Shown here: piece by piece, positions 12,901-24,653 of the stretch
Layout of the letters: each line of letters opens with the position of its first letter
Numbering within the stretch: the first letter of the stretch is position 1
Source of the DNA: Sphagnum compactum
Taxonomy: Eukaryota > Bryophyta > Sphagnopsida > Sphagnales
Assembly: GCA_965153455.1 (NCBI GenBank)
Contig: OZ234495.1
Span: 3,844,001-3,908,000, forward strand
Direction of reading: 5' to 3'
Length of the DNA: 64,000 nucleotides
Made by a program: the position numbers and the translations under genes
Notes under the pieces: generated by a model
What the model saw: the letters and a program-made list of their open reading frames with translations, nothing else
Told to the model about the DNA's origin: nothing
Database searches by the model: none

Positions 12901-15900
12901 TTCATTATATATTGTGTTACATTATAAATTTGTCGTGTTAAATGCATTATTTTTTGTTGCTACAATGACAATATCACCTTTTCTATTGTTTTGTTGTAGT
13001 TTATAGTTGATATAGCTAATAAAATGAAAATATTTTTTAAAGAAACAATGGGCATTTTTAATGTGCCAAACAACAACATGGAACAATGGAACCAAGTGCA
13101 CCAGGTCACCATATATTATCAATACATTTGACTCAAAGAAAATGGTTTATTATAAAGACATCACATTCAAAAGATGTTATGCCATAATTAGTGGACAAGT
13201 TTGTGGTTGAAAAGATGTCCAACTAAAACATCAACCATACATATAAGTTGGAAGAAATTGATGAGATTAACACCGCCTTTTAGCACATCTACATGGGTGA
13301 TCCAGATTTGAGGGAAGCGTTACCACCCGTATTTTGGTTACATAGTGTTGAAGAAACCAAAGAGGTTCATAACATCTTCTTGCACTAATAGTTAAATCCA
13401 TATAAGTGACAATTTTCAGATTCTTATTCTTAATAACCATGTTATTACAACATTACCCTACCAAGTTAAGTTTAACAACATGTTCAAAATTATATAATGA
13501 TACATAAAAGCTTATGAATTTCTTTTAAAGGTGGTCAATTAAACTATTGCTATAGGTTGTACATTTTTTTCCATACCAATGATGGATACAAACACACAAA
13601 GTTTTCAAACTTATGATCATGGAAATTCAAACACATTGCCCTGCTTAATGTATAAATATTTGGACCATGTGCAAATGTAAACACTTGAAGACTTCACCTT
13701 GTTTGAGCCTACATGATTTATAGATTCATAGCAAGTTACAAACATTAATCACAAGGATCACAATGATCACTTATTCATGAAAGAAGATCTAAACATTAAT
13801 TGGGTTCTTGATATTAAAATCCACACAAGTAAACATCGTAACCTAAAGTTTATATTCCTTCCCTTTTTTAAAAATTAATTAATTAATTTTATTTATTTAT
13901 TTTTACTTCACCTACAATTGTTAAAATAACTTGATTCTTGTGTGGTATATCATGCAAGTTTATTTGATTGAGATGATGCAATAGTAACAAAATTACAATT
14001 GCATCATGGTCAAAAAACATTAGTGAAGGCACGGAAAGCCATATGGAAGGACATAAAAGATTAACAATGCATAAGCTAATACATAACGTAGTTACAATGG
14101 CAAATGACATAGTTATCAAGGGGTCCCAAACAAGTATTAATTAATAAGTTGAATCATCTAACATGTTGAAATGTTTGAAGAGTATTAAAACAATATTCTT
14201 GAAGTGTTGTTAACAACTTGAATGTTGTAATTCATAAAATTAACAATTGTAACATTGTTAATCTATTTTTGTTTTGTTTCATTTCATGAAGGTTTCATTG
14301 ACTAAATTCAATATGTTTCAATTGGCAAATGTTGATGTGTTCCTAACAAGAACTCAACTTAGAAGAAATACACAACAGTACCTGTTGGCGACCATTTTGT
14401 GGATCCCAAACATGGCTTTTTAACAATTCAATTTTTGTACATATTCCATATGCACTACATAGTAAATCATTAATGATAAGAAGGATATTTAAACATGAGT
14501 AGGGTTTTATTCTTCCCTATTAGACCTATGGAATATTTTATTGTGCCTTATTTCATTGGAACACTCATTTTTGTTTTGAATTTTGAATGTTTTGCTTTAT
14601 GATATCTAAATTGCATGACAACTACATGACAAGGATTACATGTTGAAATATGATTATATGATTTTTAAGTTTGTGATATAAATGTATATCCATTGAAACT
14701 TTATCGATTGTTTTAACATTTTTAATTTGTCCATGGACACTGTTATTGAATGTGTAGATTATTTTTGTCCAACATATATGTTTCACCAAAGGTAAAGGTA
14801 ATGAATAAAAGTTGAATTATGTCAAACATGCTATATATATCATATTGATATATATATTCAATATGATATACAAAGATGTTCAAGCAATGTATGTTCCAAA
14901 TAATATGTTCATAAATACAAACATTTTCCATTCTATTGCACATATTTGTAACATATGATTTCACATAGGATAATATAGAACACTGGATTTCAAAAATGGA
15001 ACCCAGGGGGGACACTTAGTGTAAAATTTGGGATTTACGTGTGTTAAATGACCATTTTTAGGTGGGGGGATATTAGATAATTGTTCAACTTATTTTTTAT
15101 CACCCTGTTATTATTTAATTTTCTAATATATACATATTAAAGCCACCCTATATTAATTATAATACATTATTACATATTATTACATACCTTATATTATAAT
15201 TAATTTGATTATTTGAATAAAATGTACCCTATTTTTAAACTAATTAGCTTATAATTTTTACCCAACAACCAATATATTGCACCTTATATTTTTATTCACA
15301 TATTTTCTACCTTTTTTATTTACTAGTGTCCACCCCGAAAGATGGAACATGTATCCCATGTAACATATTAATAACATATGGTTCAAATGACAAAGATTCA
15401 ATTTTTTTGTAATCATAGCTACATATTTGATGGTTATGAATTATTTGGTTTTAGATTAGATTGTGATTATAAATATACCCACATGAATTAGGTTCATATA
15501 CTATTAACAAGTGTTGGTTTTACCATTGTGACAAAGCTGACAAAATATAAAAACCATCCACAACAAGTTATGTACACCAATATGTATGGATGAATGTAAC
15601 ATTAAATTTCATCCATATGAAGGTTTGCAACATATTAGAAAGTTGAGGACATGTAGTGATAATTAATTGGAACCTATACAACCATGATATAATAAGAACC
15701 CTATAATGAACAATTTCAATGTACATAGTTAATGACCAAGTTATAAACTATATCTAAGTTGTAGGGTGTAAGCAAGATAAAGTGAACAATTTTTTACCTT
15801 ATCAAAACTACAACAAATAGATTTTAAATAACAATTAATGCCATCATAAAATTGTGAAACATTTAATGTTTTTGCTTGAATGATAAGATGTTTTTACACT

Positions 15901-17539
15901 ATTGTGCATTAGTTTTCAAATTCCAACTTGTAAAAGTAGGTTTCAAGTAGGTTTTAAAAAATACAAAGAGCTTTTGACATCTACTTTTGAGCATGGGCTT
16001 TTTGTTTTAAGTAGGTGTCAAGGAGGGTTTAATAAATAGAAAATATTTTTAAAAACTGATGGCTTGTTAAAATAGATGATGATCTTCATATCATAAATTA
16101 ATACATATCTATTTGATTAAAGTTTTTAATGAAAAAGTAGGTTTGAACATGTATAAATCGATCAATTTCAAATCTATTTTTCATTTACTTTTTAAGTTCA
16201 TTTATTTTTTATGTTTTGGAACTATATTAATATAAAATTAAAACAACAAATCAATGTTACTTGACATATACTTTCACTTAATTTGATGTTACTTTTTTGT
16301 AGTTTTATGTGTGACACATGGTTTAAGTGAAGACACCTATTTTTTATGTATACTTTATTTTGCTTTGACCCTACATATATTTGAAATTAAAAGTCACTTG
16401 TATATGGATGCTTTAGTAATGTAAATGATTGTTTAATGTCATCCAACTTCAATAAAATTTCAAATTCATTGTAGCTTAAAGCCATTGGTGTCATTCTTCT
16501 AATGGAAATGTAAGACATCTATAGGATGCAACACCCTATTGCACATACATGAACTTTCAATGGATCATGTTTAACCTTGGCACATTTGAAATCTACAAGT
16601 AGATGGTCCATGAGCAAATATGAATGATGAGCTTCATCCATAAGAGATATTGCAAACTACCATATCTCATGTTCCAAATCCACTCATGGTGGTTGAAAAT
16701 TCTATTTCGTAACATGTTCATGCAATGTTTCATTAACATTGGTATGGTTCCTTAGAAAAAAATAACATTTTTAAACCTCCTTGTTTTGTTCCTTTGTGTG
16801 ACCCACAAAAATATGTAATAATGCCCTTGACTATATCTAGGTGAAGTAACATTAACATCTTGATTTGATGATTACATATATTACCAATTTGAACATGTAC
16901 ACATTCACAACAAGGCCATTGCGATCCAAGAATGTGTATTTTGTCACTTCCCTAAGAAGCATATGGAACTTGCAAAGTTGGCAAAAAAATTGGAAGATCA
17001 TTTGTAATGTTATGACAAAGTGAATCTCAATGCTTACATTTGCCAAACATGTTTTGCAAGTGTATAAGCTCTCTTGTGGTCTAGGTCGTTGATGATAGTG
17101 CTAAGAATGCAAAAAATAATTTTGAGTTCTTTTGTGTCTGTGACACTATCCTTGGATTGAGTTCTCTATTGCCCATGATGGAGGTAGTGCAAACCTCATC
17201 CAAAATGGCGAAGGGCATGGACATTTTTGTTTGTCCCCTCCATCATACTGTGTACTACTGATTTATATTCATGGTACATAGACCCACTAAAAAGGTATGA
17301 ACAACCCCAATTTTACATTTTCAATGACTTGGTGGATCACATTTGTAATGTTTTGTACATGGTGTGGTGCACAGAGCCTAAAAGTGAAATTGAATATGTT
17401 ACATTTAAGTTCCACACTTGTTTTTATATATTACATAAGATAGATTCCATTATGGATGTTATGTCTATGGTGACCAAGGATGAATGGGCAACTACAATGT
17501 AATTTGCAAAGTACCAATGTACATGTGTAGTTCAAGGGT
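9961..17539. other. AT-rich intergenic DNA, no gene recognised
   Basis: Long AT-rich stretch with poly-T tracts, an AT dinucleotide patch near 10600-10630 and a palindromic TATATA patch near 14829-14868. No reading frame shows a conserved domain. A possible small terminal-inverted-repeat element lies at 15006-15336. Confidence 0.6.
15006..15336. mobile_element. Possible short TIR element (MITE)
   Basis: The left end reads GGGGGGACACTTAGTG and the inverted right end reads GGGGTGGACACTAGTA, giving imperfect terminal inverted repeats of about 14 bases around 330 bp of AT-rich non-coding DNA. No clear target-site duplication was found, so this is tentative. Confidence 0.35.
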
Positions 17540-18060
17540 TAATGAAAGAGCTTTTTAGGTGTTTCTTTAGCCATGAATTAATGAATTCAATAAGGATCAT
17601 ATATCCCAAGTATTAGGAGGCCCCTAATGTAAAGGCCACCTTTCCTAGTCATTTGGCAATTTTAAACGCAAAGTTTTGCCACCTTAAGTTGAAATCAACA
17701 AATGGTACCTTGGTTGTTGGTTTGTTGGATCCAACATTACTTAACCAACAAGTTTTTTTTTGGGGGTATAATTATAAAAAATAATAACCATGATGCCCTA
17801 CATCCACCACTTGATTATAACTCGTAATTAAGTTGTGGGGATGTTTGGCTTCAAATGTCATATTGGTTACACAATTGTTAGAGTATTTGAAGCTCAAGGA
17901 GCTAGCAATTATCATGGTATTGGGTAGTGTTGAAGATGAGAAGACTTTCTCCACAATGAAATTGATGAAATCAAAGTTTTGCAATTGTTTGACTATTCGT
18001 CTAGGTGGTTATAATGTTTGTGCAAAAATTTTACAAGCTAAATGCGTTCCCCTTCTAGAT
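17540..18060 (+). pseudogene. Decayed hAT transposase, C-terminal part
   Basis: Conceptual translation contains segments of the hAT C-terminal and dimerisation region. One reads FFSHELMNSIRIIYPKY followed by FPSHLAILNAKFCHLK (about 17560-17695). A later one reads ELAIIMVLGSVEDEKTFSTM (about 17900-17960), matching the family pattern in which a hydrophobic stretch precedes S-x-E-R-x-F-S. Stops and frame changes interrupt it near 17620 and 17780-17830, so it is not functional. More N-terminal remnants may extend up to about 17227. Recognition is from family knowledge, not a search. Confidence 0.55.
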
Positions 18061-20715
18061 TGCAATTTGGGAGTGGGGGAAGGAGAATGGAGATTAATAG
18101 GTCAAGGCTTATAGAGATATGGTAGTAGTAATATGGTATGCATTGTTCATTCTTTGAAGCAAAATTTATAGTTTTTTGTATTGTGGATCTATGGTTTTTT
18201 AAAACTAAAATTTGCATCATTTATGTCCCTATTTTAAGGAATTTTGGGAAACCCATAAGTCAGGTTGGATTCTTTCCAACAACTTGTGCATTTGATTTTT
18301 TACAACTTATGTTTGGTGGCATGCATGTGATTTCTAATTGGGCTAGGTGAAACAATGGGATTTTTGTAGGTTATTGTTTTGGGGTTTAAAAGAAGAAAAA
18401 GTTGCAAAATATTTGACCCACCCTAGTACAATAGATTAACAATTTTGAAAGGCATTTACATACTAAGGTGGCTTGTTTTATGTAGGACCTCCTTCCAATA
18501 TAATTGGGGAGAATTCATAAATGGATTGGGGTTCAATCCCCTTGGAAGTGATCCCTAGTTCTTTGGTAGAAGTCACATGTATTCAACCCTAATGATTGTT
18601 GTTTTGCACTATGTTGAGCCATTAACAATGATGTGTTGCTATATAATGTTCTAGGTGTATTGCTCTATGGACCTAGGATTGTGATGGGTTTCTTTCTTTC
18701 TTTTGGTAGTAGAGGAAGAGAGATTCATGATCACATCAAATTGATCAATTTACACATAGAAGTTGTGAAAATTTGATTGATGCCATGATTGAAAACTATA
18801 ATGACACATACACTTGTGGGCCACTTGTTTTTTCAATCTCGTAGGAACAAATCCATCACATTCTTCATTTAAGTTACCATAATGTACTCTAAATTTACAT
18901 TGGTGACACACAATTTCAGTCACAAATTTCATATCAATAGGATTCTCTTTTCACACAAATACACTCAAAATGTGAACATCCATGTTGCCAACAAATTCTA
19001 CATGTAAAATGTTTTGTAGCCCACATTTCATATAATTGAATGTTCTATATAACCAATTGTAAGAGGATTTGTGAAATCTAATTGCCATCAATTTTGATGA
19101 ATGTAAGTTGGAAAGTGCCAATGACACAACATAAAAAAATCTGAGAGAAAAAAAATCGCTTCCTATGGATGATTGTGCCAATCACAACTTTGGCTACACA
19201 AAAATTCCCAAATAAAACACTCTGCCTAGAAGATTGCTAATAGTAGGGTAGACCGGCCCATCAATGATTGCTTGCCTATGACCAAACACTTGTTTATATC
19301 TTCGTCATATGTGCTTCATTTTGAGTGATTTAAAATGTTACGGGAGCACTATCTCAAGCTCTAGAATTCATCTTTGAAGTGCAAAGGAAACGGGGTAATG
19401 AAAAAATAACAAGAAAAAGGAAAAGCTTTCCAACTTGCAAAACGCAACTTTTTTTCTTTTTTCTTCTCTTTGGACCCCTCTTACTTTCAAACCTCCTAAC
19501 TTTCCTATTTCTTATTCATTTTAAACAATTTAAAGCACTATAGGAGCGGCACTTTAAGTTTTACAAATCATCTTTGAACTCTAATAGGTATAGAGCAACA
19601 TACAAGGAATTTTGAGTGTTTGAGAACTGGCCTTTATAGTGTTCTGTGGTTTGTGAAAGCAACTTCACAAGGCCAAGGTGGAACCCAACTATTGACTCAA
19701 TTGGAGTTCATTCACAACTGAGTGATAAATGGATGGGTTCCATCCATTGGTGCCAAAAAATTCAATCTCTGAATCTAGAATAGCAATCCATACCAATTTT
19801 ATAAAATTGTGGTTTCACACAAAAGCTTGGGCACTGCCATAAGACACAATCCAATCAACCTTTGTGCAAACCTTGTAATGGACCGAGAAAGTAGTTCAAG
19901 TGGTCAAGAAAGTCTTCTAAATACCTGCAGCAATGAGATATCTCCTGACCACCTTTTTTTTGCAACCAAATACATTAGAAAAATGCAACTTGAATGGATG
20001 CAAAGTGCACCGCATTACCAGATACAAACAAGGAAATAGAACTGCAAAAAAATAAAATCCTAGAGATCCAAAGCCCAAAAATTCAGCCAGAAGCACAAAA
20101 CACAATACTTAACATGACCAAACTTCCTCAGACTATTAAGCACTTTCCAGAGAACAACTATCTCTGAACCCAAATCCAGAGCACCAAACCTTGATTTGCC
20201 TTGCCTCATTGCATAATCACTTTTGGCTCATCTACAAACAGATTCCTCACAATCCCACAATTGCGAGAACCAAAGTGCCAACAAGTGCATACAAACAACA
20301 CTTGTTGGCAGAATGGAAAGAACCTTGTAAGAACCTTCTCCGACACAACCAGGCACCAGCAACAAGCATGGACTACTGTGGAGGTTGAGCATGAAGCTGC
20401 GCCTGCTCTGTTGCAATCAACCACTAAGGAACCTAAAACTGTAGAATTGACCAGCAACATTCCACTTGCCACAGAAACTGCTACTACAGCTGGTGCTCAC
20501 TGATGCTACACAAATGCTAACAAGGGCATGGGCCACAATGCTGAGAAAAGGTGCTATTAAGGTTCACCACAGCACCAGCACTGACTCAAACTCAAGCTGT
20601 CACATAGCATGCAAAGTCTGTGACACGTGCCAAAGACTGATCAAGAACAAAGAGCTTAACTTTCCAAAGCTGCAAAATTGTAAGCTCAGAGCAAGATTGA
20701 TTGTGCAAGCCCACG
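18061..20715. other. Intergenic DNA, no gene recognised
   Basis: AT-rich to about 19.8 kb, then of moderate GC toward the RPF2 gene. Small frames on both strands carry no recognised motif. The part from 19.8 kb may include 3' UTR of RPF2. A diverged direct duplication (about 19306-19400 and 19505-19590) is visible. Confidence 0.5.
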
Positions 20716-20885
20716 TTAGCTTGTACATATTACTCTGACATCTTATTCAATGCGCTACTTCTTGGGAGAATTCAAACATGAAGCAGCTCCAGAGCCATTC
20801 TGAGCTTGTCCGTATTACTCTGAAAACTCAGTCCGTGCACTGTTTCTTGGGGGAATTTGAAGGAGCAGCTTCAGTGCCAGAGTCT
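20716..20885. repeat. 85-bp tandem duplication of the RPF2 3' end
   Basis: Units 20716-20800 and 20801-20885 are direct copies offset by 85 bases (shared AGCTTGT, ATTACTCTGA, TTCTTGGG(A/G)GAATT). The second unit contains the last codons and stop of RPF2; on the minus strand the first unit still encodes a diverged NSPKK followed by a stop. Confidence 0.85.
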
Positions 20886-21796
20886 GCTGCAACAGCCCTG
20901 GCAGCAGCTGCCTCTCTTCTCTCCCGCTTTAAACCCTTCATTTTTGCTAATGCCATTTCACCAACATCTTGCTTTGGCATGTAAATCCGCCCCACCTTTC
21001 CAACCAAAGGATCACCACTCACATTCTTGACTTTCTTCTTGGTTGTTTTAGGCATGATCCGCATTGCTTCTTTCTTCAGATTATCGCTGGGCTCCCTGTG
21101 CCTTCGAATCACCATGTCCATCGATGGGCCGACCTCCACAAGCTCAATTCTTGGCACCTTTGAGCCTGATTTCTTGAGCCGGATTGCACAGTGTCTAAAC
21201 AAAACCTTGTCGCCAGCCGCAGTGCAGAGAAACACACGGTCTAGTCCTTGAAGATTTAGGGTTTCTATGACCTCACCTCGAAACAAATCCACAAGAAGCT
21301 CCTTCAGGTGGCGAAACTCAGGCCGAGCTTCAAAAGCTTCTCCAATGAATGCGAAGCAAGGTTTTGAACCTGGTTGCGGTGAGGCCTTCTTTCCACCACC
21401 CAGAGATTCTAGCGACTTGTATCTTTCCACCCCAACCTCAATCATGTCGTATACATGGTAGTCAAACATTCTTCCCAGGACTAGATTGTGCGGTCTCTTC
21501 TTGGAATGCGATCCAAAAGCAAACTGGCTGCAGTCCGTCTTCTGCGACAGAAACTCGAGCGAGGTTTCGCCTCCTCCTTCGAAAGGTCGCACGCCGTCAT
21601 TCTTCTTGGAGTACTTGATTGCCCTCCCCTCCGCTTTTCGGAGATGGAACAGGTCTGCGAGCACTCCTCTCAAAACGCTGCTCACCTTCGTGCCATGCAA
21701 AAGGAGTAGCTTCTTCGTATTCTCCTCGAGCTTCGGTGCTCGCTTCTCGAGCTCACGCTTCGCCCTCTTCGTCTTGGGCTTCACTATCCGAAGCAT
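20828..21796 (-). CDS. RPF2: Ribosome production factor 2 (Brix-domain protein)
   Basis: Single-exon gene for 322 residues. The frame is open 51 codons further upstream, but the Met at 21796 (MLRIVKPKTKRAKRELEKR) is the conserved basic start of the family. The Brix domain covers roughly residues 28-230. It shows a KLLLLHGTKVSS start, a PFE motif, SLEFLSQKTDCSQFAFGSHS and the highly conserved RMFDYHVYDMIEVG, followed by a lysine-rich region and an alanine-rich acidic tail. RPF2 works in the nucleolus with RRS1 to load the 5S RNP (5S rRNA, uL18, uL5) into pre-60S particles. Telo-box motifs lie about 250-300 bp upstream, as is common for ribosome-biogenesis genes in plants. An 85-bp duplication affects the 3' end. 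Confidence 0.95.
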   Translation of the reverse strand: MLRIVKPKTKRAKRELEKRAPKLEENTKKLLLLHGTKVSSVLRGVLADLFHLRKAEGRAIKYSKKNDGVRPFEGGGETSLEFLSQKTDCSQFAFGSHSKKRPHNLVLGRMFDYHVYDMIEVGVERYKSLESLGGGKKASPQPGSKPCFAFIGEAFEARPEFRHLKELLVDLFRGEVIETLNLQGLDRVFLCTAAGDKVLFRHCAIRLKKSGSKVPRIELVEVGPSMDMVIRRHREPSDNLKKEAMRIMPKTTKKKVKNVSGDPLVGKVGRIYMPKQDVGEMALAKMKGLKRERREAAAARAVAADSGTEAAPSNSPKKQCTD

Positions 21797-22041
21797 GGCT
21801 TCTTCCTTTCCCCCTTCCGCTCCAAAACAACACGAAACCTCCAAAGAAAAAAACAAAAAACAACAACAACGACCTTTGCTCCGCAGAAAATTCAGCAAGA
21901 TAACTTTCCCGCACCTACAACAAAAGCCAAATCCAACCCTACCGAACAAAACAGCACAACTTTGATGACGGATTGCAGCTCTTCAGAAGAATCACAGAAG
22001 CCCAGAATCTCTTGCAGACAAACAGAGAGCGGAAAGCTTTC

Positions 22042-22095
22042 AACCCTAACCCTAAATCATCCAACATTGATTCTTTCATCCGTAAACCCTAAACC
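22042..22095 (-). promoter_or_regulatory. Telo-box cluster upstream of RPF2
   Basis: AACCCTAACCCTAAA at 22042-22056 and TAAACCCTAAACC at 22083-22095 are telo-box (AAACCCTA) motifs known from promoters of plant translation and ribosome genes. They lie 246-300 bp upstream of the RPF2 start codon. Confidence 0.65.
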
Positions 22096-23866
22096 TGGAT
22101 GAGAGTCTCTGTTACTACCACTCACGTTAAGAATTTAGATCCAGCGGTCGGCGGGTATTTGACTCTGTTTATCACCGCCGGTTCCAAATTTCCTATTTCC
22201 CAATCTTTTAGAACAGACAGCCGCTGGTTCCCGTTTTCAAATATCAGTCCAAAACAACCGCCGGTTCCAGTTATATTTTATACATTAAAAGAACCGGCGG
22301 TCTTATTCCAATTTTGTGTAACGACCATCACGGTTACATGTCCAATCCGGTTTTTTAGTTTTTGAGAGCGGCGATTGTGAGCAACAAGAACCGCCCTGAT
22401 AACCGCCTTGTTGGTCCAGTGCTCAGTGGGTATTTGATTTTTTCCAACGACAGCCGGTTTTCAATTTCATATGCTTTATGATCAGACGCTGACTGATTCC
22501 GGTTATCACATCTTTCAGAATCAGAGAACCAGCGGTTCCTTTTTGGAGAAAGAATGGAGAGAAAGAACTTCTTGTTGTTCCAGGTATTTCGAAACCCTCA
22601 AAGAACTGACAGCCTCAAAGAACTTCAAAGAACAGGGAACAACAAAGAGGTAGTCCCAGAGATAATTTGCACACTGGATCAACAATTACAATGTGAGCTT
22701 TACAACATGAACAATGTGCATGATCTACCTAATGGATTCTACGTCTTCATCATTACCACTGATCTAATTGTGTACGAGCTGCCTAGCATCCTACCTTTCC
22801 ATCCTAAGTTGAGTAAATCTACACATCATCGGGGATCAACTCACTATGACTTCACTTTCATAAGCCAATTGATCTTACGATGGCAATTCCCAACATCATA
22901 GAACATACTTGCCAACATAACCATGAGAATCCCAACATAAAAACAAAGAGTTCAATTGCAGCAAGAACACAAATTTCAACATCTCTAAATTTCGGACATG
23001 TAACTTTGCTACAAACGCACAATGAATGCAGTGTAATCTCCACACACACACAACAATCTAGGCATTATAGTATGAACTAACAGAGTGGAAGTTGACAAAA
23101 GACAGGGATTGCAATAGGCTTAACAAATGATTTCAACAATGTGAGACTTCTCCTAGTGTAGTTCTTCCTTGAGTTCCCTATCATCTAGGTACTCTTTCCC
23201 TTCCCCACAATTCACAAACACGATTTCAAGAACACCAATAACATCATAGAATCTTCACAACCAATTTTTCCTAGAGCCTATCATCACTTCCCCAAAATTG
23301 ACCCCTTAAATGCATTTCTAACTTGCTTTGTCTAAAATGCAACACAAGCATAACAAAAAGTCTGTGTTGCATCTAGACTGCAGATTTCCATCCCACAATT
23401 CACAAAGCTCCAACTATTTAGCTAGTTACAATTCTAGAAATCTTTTTGCACAAGAACAATTTGCATGAGAACTTCGCTTTTTTCACAACATTAGAGGCCT
23501 TTTCAAATAACTTTGCGTCCATCGAACGTTGCAAAAACCAGACCAATCCCATGGCAACCATTTGTGCCTTGCAATGAAGAATGTTCCTCCAAGCATCCAA
23601 CACCAAGCGTTCTCGAAAACATAGAAGCAACTTGTCATGCATAATCAACAACAAACAAATCCAAACAAAAAAAAAGCAAGAAGTAAATTGCATAGTGCCA
23701 ATCATCATTAGAAGTCGTCACGTACAATCGCACTATGCTTCAAACATGAATGATGAAATCCAAAAAGTTGGTGAACCCAAACGATGCAACTAATGTGGAT
23801 GATATGCACACACTTTAGCCCTAATTTCACATCACACCACCATGGTTTTGTAGCCAAAAAAAAAGA
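22096..23866. other. Intergenic DNA with ACCGCC/GGTTC-rich patch
   Basis: No gene recognised. About 22140-22620 is rich in CCGCCGGTTCC-like motifs on both strands, similar to a patch at 5010-5260. The remainder is ordinary AT-rich DNA. Confidence 0.5.
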
Positions 23867-24653
23867 TTGTGATAATTATCACAACTAGTAGGTAACCCGT
23901 GGCTACGCCACTCCAGCCACGTTTGCCACGTATTGGAGGCCTGAGGCGCCCTTGCAGGTCCTGTGCGCGCTGCCCAGGCCGGTTTGGCCCGCCCATCGTG
24001 CCCTGTGCACCCCGTCTGGCCCGCTGAGCGCACCGTTTGGCCCCAAACTGCATCACGCATCCACATTGGATGTACAAAAGGCCGTGGCACCTCGCCCGAC
24101 CCCCCGCAGCGGCTGCCCTGGCCGCAATCCGCGAATGTCTGTGACGAACACACAGACAGACAGATGGCGGCTTTGGTCGTTCTCCCTGCCATGGCCTCCT
24201 CCTCTTCCTTTCTTCCCTTCTTTTTTCATGTCCCAAATCAAGGTCCTGATATTTTCGAGACCTGAAATCCCCTACTTCATAGTCTCCGTGTCCCTAACAC
24301 AGATCCCTCGTTTCTTGAGACCTGGATTTTGTCATCTGTTGCCATTGCTTTTTCTTCTAGTTCCAAACCCCAGGTCCCGATATTTTCGAGACCTGAAATC
24401 TCCTCGTCATGTGACGATAGATTGGCCTCCATGTCCCTAACATAGACAGACCCCTCATTTCTTGAGACTTGGAATCTCCTCCTCTGCTGCCATTGCAAAT
24501 TTTTAGGTTCCGATACCTTCGAGACCAAATCCAGGTCTCCTCATCATCTGAGGATACCTCCTGTCTCCATGTCCCTAAACAGACAGACCCCTCATTTCTT
24601 GAGACCTGAAACGAACACACAGACAGACACCACGTTTGCTTTAATATATTAGA
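23867..24653. mobile_element. GC-rich insert with internal tandem repeats, probable non-autonomous element
   Basis: A sharply GC-rich block starts after a perfect 18-bp palindrome (TTGTGATAATTATCACAA, 23867-23884) and an ACTAGTAGGTAACCCGTGGC boundary. It ends in CACACAGACAGACACC followed by an AT-rich ATATATTAGAT tail. GACAGACAGA motifs also occur inside it (about 24153). Composition differs strongly from both flanks. No reading frame in it looks like a real protein. The family is not assigned; the tail and lack of coding suggest a SINE-like or other non-autonomous element. Confidence 0.5.
24244..24610. repeat. Three tandem units of 103-133 bp inside the GC-rich insert
   Basis: Units start at 24244, 24375 and 24508. 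Each opens with a TCC(T/C)GATA(T/C)(T/C)TTCGAGACC-like segment and contains CCATGTCCCTAA or a variant, then CC(T)CTCATTTCTTGAGAC or a variant. Unit lengths are about 131, 133 and 103 bp. Confidence 0.85.

Noticed and set aside
18138-18660. Possible copia-like remnant after the hAT fragment
   Set aside because: Isolated residues (FVGYCFGV) resemble copia-type proteins, but the frame is full of stops and no integrase or RT motif is present.
21486-21965. 159-codon plus-strand frame over the RPF2 5' end
   Set aside because: Antisense shadow of the conserved RPF2 coding region; no protein features of its own.
23952-24440. Long overlapping reading frames on both strands of the GC-rich block
   Set aside because: GC-rich DNA has few stops, the frames overlap on both strands, contain low-complexity Pro/Arg/Ser runs, and cover the tandem repeats. 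They look like artefacts of composition.
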